64,000 bases of DNA, from assembly GCF_026210795.1 (NCBI RefSeq), contig NC_089459.1:2170001-2234000 (forward strand), given 5' to 3'. This document shows positions 57,601-64,000 of the stretch, piece after piece; position 1 is the stretch's first letter, and each line of letters opens with the position of its first letter. Source of the DNA: Rhizophagus irregularis. Lineage: Eukaryota; Glomeromycota; Glomeromycetes; Glomerales; Glomeraceae. The notes under the pieces are model-generated. The model was not told where the DNA came from and made no database searches. It saw only the letters and a program-made list of their open reading frames with translations. Position numbers and translations under genes: made by a program.

Positions 57601-60600
57601 GGAACAGGGGCTAAACAAGTTTAATTGTAAACTTGTAATTAAAAAAGGAAAATTAACGGGATTGTAAACCCGTAAATATAATAATTAAATTTTTTTCGGA
57701 ATTAGGATGAATGGACATTTTTTCATTTTATTTATCTTTCCGATAAGTATTCATTCAAAAACAATTGACAAATTAAAATTTAAAAAATTTTTTATAATTT
57801 TTTTACACACGGTCTTTAATCGCCGAAATCATGAGTCCAAAAGCCGATATCAAGGTATTGGATACCAAAGAGTTCTTCCCTTTAATAGATTCATTCTTTT
57901 AAATTATGAAACTTTAAATTGTACAATCTTTCGGTTGTTAGCGATTGATAGATACTATCTTATCTTCTCGGTTATTTGTAAAACAATTAAATAAAAAAAC
58001 AACAATAATAATAATAATAATAATTAATAATAATAATCCCCAAAGGTTCTAAAATTACTAACGAAAAGGATTTAACAATCGCGAGCCTTTTACGCGTTTT
58101 TGTTTTTAATGATAATCATCGTCAGATGATGATTTTGATGATTTACTTTACTTAATCAAGTTAATAATACTATGTTTTTTAACCGGAATTACTTGCACGC
58201 GTGTGTTTGTTTGTTGTAATCTTTTTATTAGTTGTAACCATAATGATAATTTTTACTTTTTATGCATCGTTCTCCTTGAAAGAATATCAAATATCGGACG
58301 GGATCTTCCGCGTAATAAAAGATTGGTAAAGTTTTGGATATAAAGTATATTCTAAAGGGGTAGTTAATGGATTTTCATAAAACATGGTCTTAACCAAAAA
58401 ATTTTTTCATTAGAAAAACTATATTGGTAAATGTCCATTTTTACCAATAAGAAATTCATTCATCATAATGTGTAACACATGACTCGGATGACTCGGAATT
58501 AACTCAGTGCGAACTCAGTGTAAATTATAAATATGTTATTTATTGGTTTATTCTTATAGTTATACATAAACCCCTTTTATAAATTAGTTTGTACCCTCGT
58601 ACTAATAATCATTCTTTTTCATCTCACACACGATAATAAAAATTTATATTTGATACTACGTTACAAATATCACATTCGGTAATATATTGTATTTTATTTA
58701 AAGGAAAATAATAAAAATAATATTAATAATAAGAATAAACATTGAGATTTTTATTTTTTTTTTAAAAAAAAATAAAAATAAAATTTCGTTAAAATATATA
58801 TAAAATATATATATATTATTCTATATATTATTCTATATTAAACTGAATTTATTATGTAAAAAACAAAAAACTTTTTTTTTTTCTTATCTTTTTGATATTT
58901 GGATGATCCGGAATTTAATGTAAAGCCGATTAAGAAATATGGTTTAGTTATTTTAGTTATAATAAAATGGTGACACTTAAAAAAAGATTCACATAAAATT
59001 CCAAATATAATAATCATTTAACCGATATATTAATATATTTTTTGGGGAAAAAAAAAAAAAATTTATCTGATACAAATTTTTTCAAGAGAATTTGATTGTT
59101 AATGTTTCAGAAAGAACCAACTTTGGAATAAAATTATAAAAAATTATAAAAAAAAAATTTTATTATTGTCATTAAAAAATCAAATTATTTACACGCGAGG
59201 TTTTATTATTATTTAATCTATTTAAATCTTTAAAAAAATATACAAATAATAATTTCACGATCGATGGTTGGATATTGAATTTTTAATAGTGAAGCACGCG
59301 TAAAAAAAAAATAATAATAATTTGATATACGTATCACAATGATACAATCTTTTTCTTGTACTGGATTAATTTTAATAGATTACAGTGAATTAATTATTAT
59401 ATGAGATTATAATGAATTACAATAGATTAACTAGTAGATTGATCATAATTTTATTCCGAATGCCGAATGTATCGAATGTATTCTAACTTTTTATTTTTTA
59501 TTTTTTATTTTTTTTTCGTAAAAAAAAACCTTCCAAAAAAGAATAACAAAAAAAAAACAAAAACCTTTTTTGAAAAAAACAAACTTTTTTTTTCTCATTT
59601 CTCCTTTAAGTTTCACTCATAATTTTAATTTTTCTTCTTATGAACTTATTGTTTTGAAGAAAAAAAAAAAAAAAAAAATTTCATAAGGCGGTACTTTACA
59701 TTTATGGAAATAATAAAGTTGAAAATGGCGTTAAATTTAAGATTACGTGTTATTATTAATAATCGTAATATCAGATATTTAGGCATGACAAATAATCTAA
59801 ATAAGAAATTTAGAAGGGTAATTTCGATTTACATATAAAGTTATTTTTTTTAAGGGGTGTTTTTTTTTTGAGAATAATCGCGTATTAAAACAAATAAACC
59901 GGATTTATCTCTGTATGAAAAAAAAAATATATGAAAATTTTTCATTAATTTCCCAAATATCTGGGAAAATATGTAACGGTAAAAAAAAAAAATTATTATG
60001 TATCATTAAAAACAAAAATATGATGAAAAAAATCCATTTTTATTGAAATGAAACCAAAACATTTTTTTTTTTTTTTTTTGTACAAGGGAAAAAAAAATAA
60101 ATTTTTAGATAACAATCAAAGAAGAAGAAGAAGAAAAAAAAATTAAAATGACTTTTTTTTTCCGAAATTATTATTATTTATTTATTATTATTTTTATTAA
60201 TTATTATTATTTTCATTTTTTTTCATTTTTTTCTAGTTTAAAACTGCGGTAAAGTGTTACGGGTAACAAAATACCCTAGCCCGGTCAATTGATAATGAAC
60301 TTATTGGGTATGGGGAATCAATCATTTTAGTCAATAATAATCAAGTTTTCAAACCAGACGAATGAATCAACGTTAAAATTTTTTTTTTTGAATTAATTTA
60401 ACTAATTAAGATATAATAATGTTACCTATTTTAAAAACATTATTAGCCGTAACCCAGTCCAATTATATAATAAGTTTTTTTTAAAAAAAATATCACATAA
60501 TAAATCGAATAAATCAAGTAAATGATCTACCTTATAAATATATATTTAGAAGGAGATATACAGGTTTGAACATTTAAATTCAAATCTTGTTGGTCAATTT

Positions 60601-61779
60601 CTATAACCCTTTTATGTTTCCTTTAATTAATATTTTTTCAATGTTTGAATAAAAAAAATATGCTTAAAAAAAAATCAAAGCGCCTAAATAAAAAAAAAAA
60701 AACAATTAATTTAAAATTGGGAATATTTTGATAAGTGCGGAAATTTCTATAAATTTTAAATTAAAAAAAAAAAAATTAAAATGATTTCATTTTTGTCAAC
60801 CTGTTTATTAATCTGAAAGTCTGAAACAATTAAATTTTTTCCTTAACATAAATGAATTATTCTAATGTTCTATTTTTATATTATCTTAAAGAAATCTAAG
60901 TATTCTTTTAATGTTTGAATAATAATTATTGTTTATTATTATATAATAATTGATTGTTTTTTTCTTTCAATTTTCCGTTTCATTTTCCGTTATTTCGTTT
61001 CGTTTTTTATTAAAATTATTTCTCGGTATTATTTTTTTTATACTGTACTTTAGAATTTAACTTGTCAAATATGGTACACGCTATTTTCACATGTTAATTT
61101 TTCTTTCTCTAATCTTACCTATCTAATTTAAATAGGTGATATGATAATCTTTTTTTCATGGCGTGATAAATTTAGAGGCACAGACTTTCTTCTTGCATAA
61201 CAAAGAACTAAAAGATAAAGTTTTTTTTCTTTTTATTTATCTCTTTAAGAAAAGATTATCAACGTACTATCTAAAATGGTCTTATGATTTATCGATTACA
61301 CAAAAAAAAAGGATTGACATTGCTGTTTATAAAACAACAACAAAAATAAAATAAATAAAATAAAGTAAAAATAAAATAAAAAAAAAAAAAATTAAAAATA
61401 AAAAAAAATAAAAATAAAAATAAAATTTAAAAATCAATTCACTTTTTTAATTAAATATTTCATAAAAAAAAGATTTTGTTGATAAATATTAATTTATTAA
61501 AATCATTTTTTATTAATATCCAAATAAAGTAAATAAGATACGCGTAAAAAAAATTTTTTTATCAATTTATCAATTTAATCAACTTTTAATCGACGTTAAT
61601 CGACATAATCGATGTGACTCATTGAAACGAATCAAATTTTGAATCACGAAAACGTTCTAAAATTATACTTAATTTAATGTAACAATATACACCAATCATA
61701 CAATCACGCCAATCACAATAACTTCAAAGTTGGTTAAATTAATCTTTTATTTTTACAATGAAATTATCGATAAGTTACT
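54609..61779. other. 7 kb non-coding stretch dominated by poly-A/poly-T tracts
   Basis: It consists almost entirely of unique AT-rich sequence with many A and T homopolymers of 8-20 bases, plus an (AT)n tract at 57164-57218. No transposon termini or gene exons were recognised. One short ORF with good codon variety, 57831-57902 (MSPKADIKVLDTKEFFPLID...), could be a small peptide, an upstream ORF or a first exon. The poor transposon content contrasts with the left 49 kb and would suit a regulatory region or long intron of a gene outside the window. Confidence 0.45.
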
Positions 61780-61895
61780 TAAGTTACCTAGTTAACTAAT
61801 TACCTAGTTACCGAGTAGTAACCTAGTAACCTAGTAACCTAGTTACCGAGTCACCTAGTCACCAAGTCACCTAGTCACCTAGTTACTGAGTCACA
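61780..61895. repeat. 8-10 bp minisatellite (TAACCTAG / TCACCTAG)
   Basis: Direct repeats of ACCTAGTTA, ACCTAGTA, ACCTAGTC and ACCGAGTC run across about 110 bp. Non-coding. Confidence 0.85.
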
Positions 61896-62117
61896 TTTAC
61901 CCGCAGCTGGAATAGTATGCACCGTAATTTTCGTCAAATCGGGTTTATTAACCAAATGTAGTTTAATATATCATATTATTATCAATTTATTATATGGCGG
62001 GAATCATCTTACAGCTGCATTCAACTAAACTAACTTAACTTTAAAGACAAAGATCCTGAACCCCTGGATTCTTCTTTGCGCAAATTTATTTGAACAGAAG
62101 GGAATTTTGTTTATTGG

Positions 62118-62212
62118 TTATCATGGTCATGTTATGGTCATGTTATGTTTATGTTATGTTTATGTTATGTTCATGTTATGTGTCATGTCATGGTCATGTC
62201 ATGGTCATGTGC
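62118..62212. repeat. CATGTTATG/TTATGGTCATG minisatellite
   Basis: About ten copies of 5-12 bp words built from ATGTTATG, GTCATG and TTTATGTT. It gives rise to a Met/Val/Cys-rich chance ORF (62107-62382). Confidence 0.85.
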
Positions 62213-62589
62213 ACAAAATAATGGATTCCACCAATAACCAATTATTATTGTATTGGTCCAAGTCACATGAAAATGGACCAATCATTGAAAATCGTTTAAT
62301 TCACATGATCATGGTCCAATCATTTAAATTCGTTCGTCCTTATAACCTTTCATTTTTAATTGCATTTATCATTTATTTTTGATCAATTTGTAAAGCTTTG
62401 AATCAATTGTATCTGAATTCCATACATTTAAGGTTGGTCGCCGTAAGTTATTTTGAATTACAACCTTGGTGGTTGTAATATTATAAACGTAAATTGTAAA
62501 TAGGCTGTAAATACTACAATATTGTGGTTAGCTAAAAGATGGTAATTTTGATTTAAAACCATTACAATTACTTGACTTTTAGTATTTAA

Positions 62590-64000
62590 GAAATCTTATA
62601 TACCTTATTTATTAGACCCTGTAAAAAAATTTTATCCGTAATTTCTGTAAAAAATTCCGTGGGAGAGAATCAATGGGATTTTGTGAATTATGCAGACATT
62701 TTAAATCAATTTCACCATTTGAAACTCCATATTAACATGTAATGCCATATTACTGAACATATTATTATTTTTGCCTATTAATTTTATTAAACCGATTGTA
62801 TGATATTCATTCAAATAAAATTAATCCATAATAACATTTTAATGCCCATCCTCCATATTACTATATAGAACCATTTTGCCTATTACTTTAATTTATTAAA
62901 CCGATTGTATGATATTCATTCAAAATTAATCTCTAATAACATTTAATGCCCATCCCTCCATATATTACTGAATATATAACCATTTTTGCCTTTTACTTTA
63001 ATTTTATTAAATCGATTGTATGATATATTCATTTAATCTCCATTATACCATTTTAATGCCCATCCCCCATATTACTATATAGAACCATTTTGCCTATTAC
63101 TTTAATTTTATTAAACCGATTGTATGATATTCATAGAAATTAATCTCTAATAACATTTAATGCCCATCCCTCCATATATTACTGAATTTATAACCATTTT
63201 TGCCTATTACTTTAATGTTATTAAACCGATTGTATGATATATTCATTTAATCTCCATAATAACATTTTAATGCCCATCCCCCATATAGAACCATTTTAGT
63301 CATTCACTATTCGGTGAATGACTATAGTCATCCACTTAATCACGTGTCTGAGTTTCTTCGGTACGTTGCTATGAGGCTTATTAAGTTGTCTAATTTTTTT
63401 TTTATTTCGTTCCAGATATGTTAATAATATTTGCTTCGTAACTCCAGAAGCATCGTGTTGTATTCCTGCCAAATTGTTTCTCTGAATAACTATAGCCATC
63501 ATACCTATTACTTTAATTTTATTAAACCGATTATATGATATTCATTCAAACAAAATTAATCTCTAATAACATTGTAATGCCCATCTCTCCATATTACTGA
63601 ATATAGAACCTACTTTTATTAAACCCATTGTATGGTATTCATCCTTAAGACCTTTCATTTTTAATTGTGTTTCTTGAATAAAATCACATTTCCGCTGATC
63701 CCAACTTAAAGCTAAAATGTAGTCATTTGACCTAAAATGATAAAACTAGCATTATATTAAAAATGTAATAATAAACGTAATAATATTTATAGAAATCCTA
63801 TACCTTATTTATTAGACCCTGTAAAAAATTTTATCCGTAATTTCTGTAAAACAACTTCACTATTTGAAACTCCATATGAACATTATAATGGGCCATCCCT
63901 GAATATACTGTTATAGTACCATTTTTGCCTATTGCTTTAATTTTATTAAACCGATTGTATCTCTATAATAACATTGTAATGCCCATCCCTCTATATTACT
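62590..64000. repeat. ~107-bp satellite array with higher-order duplication
   Basis: The unit is TAATGCCCATCCCTCCATAT, then TACTGAATATAGAACCATTTTTGCC (split here), TATTACTTTAATTTTATTAA and ACCGATTGTATGATATTCAT. Units begin near 62840, 62947, 63055, 63160, 63270, 63577 and 63980, about 105-110 bp apart. A leader block (TTATTTATTAGACCCTGTAA, TTTATCCGTAATTTCTGTAA) occurs at about 62600 and again at 63800, indicating a ~1.2 kb higher-order repeat. The array continues beyond the window. Confidence 0.88.
63297..63505 (-). mobile_element. ~205-bp inverted-repeat insertion inside the satellite
   Basis: It interrupts a satellite unit between CCATTT and CCTATTAC. The left side has the hairpin TAGTCATTCACTATTCGGTGAATGACTA and then ATGACTATAGTCATCCAC; the right side has, inverted, ATGGCTATAGTTATTCAG. 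It contains a 68-codon minus-strand frame (63502-63296: MMAIVIQRNNLAGIQHDASG..., ending VIHRIVND) with varied codons unlike the satellite. It may be a small MITE or a captured exon; family unknown. Confidence 0.45.

Noticed and set aside
62107-62382. 91-residue ORF starting in a Met/Val/Cys-rich run
   Set aside because: The N-terminal third is a translated minisatellite and the rest lacks any recognisable feature.

Overview
This is AT-rich eukaryotic DNA, roughly 80% A+T by eye. It has GT-AG spliceosomal introns, long homopolymer tracts, and a high density of decayed DNA transposons. The intron signals (GTAAG donors, CTAAC branch points) and the transposon set (fungal CACTA/Plavaka-like, hAT, Tc1/IS630-like), together with a fungal-type 2OG-Fe(II) oxygenase, point to an early-diverging fungus. 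An arbuscular mycorrhizal (Glomeromycotina, Rhizophagus-like) genome is my best guess; this is inference, not a database match. I see no rRNA, CRISPR array, LTR retrotransposon or convincing functional tRNA.

Layout, left part. 1-7.1 kb is gene-poor. It holds a Tc1 element with TIRs and TA flanks (1731-3020, one nonsense codon in the transposase) and two non-autonomous elements (5551-5976, 6152-7112). 7.76-10.25 kb is a composite repeat rich in GGTACC palindromes, and it recurs inverted at 46.04-48.21 kb. 10.5-10.9 kb is a relic of a CACTA 3' end. 11.4-13.4 kb (minus strand) is a six-exon 2OG-Fe(II) oxygenase gene, possibly TET/JBP-like. 14.28-15.62 kb (minus strand) is a striking run of about ten short introns whose donors and branch points lie in perfect hairpins, separated by mini-exons without a through-going ORF. 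15.6-18.5 kb is mostly AT-rich with decayed coding traces.

Middle. Two copies of a two-gene CACTA/Plavaka-like transposon lie in opposite orientations. Copy 1 is a minus-strand transposase (18.9-22.4 kb) with a divergent accessory gene (22.9-24.2 kb). Copy 2 is a minus-strand accessory gene (31.4-32.6 kb) with a divergent plus-strand transposase (32.9-38.9 kb). Copy 2 is split by a 2.6 kb DDE transposon with 27-bp TIRs and a TA duplication. Between the copies are a zinc-knuckle gene (25.0-25.8 kb), more hairpin introns (26.4-26.7 kb), GGTACC-repeat elements and a small unknown ORF (30.2-30.5 kb).

Right part. A hAT element with perfect 8-bp target duplications (39127-41523) is followed by an intact-looking five-exon Myb/SANT-like gene (41972-42878), a decayed ZNF862/DUF4371-type hAT (43.2-46.0 kb), the inverted repeat arm, and a pogo-like MITE (48696-49119). 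49-62.6 kb is essentially non-coding A/T tracts with a few minisatellites. 62.6-64 kb is a ~107-bp satellite interrupted by a small inverted-repeat insertion.

The genes do not form a metabolic system; this is a transposon graveyard with nested insertions. The most unusual items are the hairpin-intron array, the conserved divergent accessory gene of the CACTA elements, the oxygenase gene beside them, and hairpin motifs shared among unrelated MITEs.
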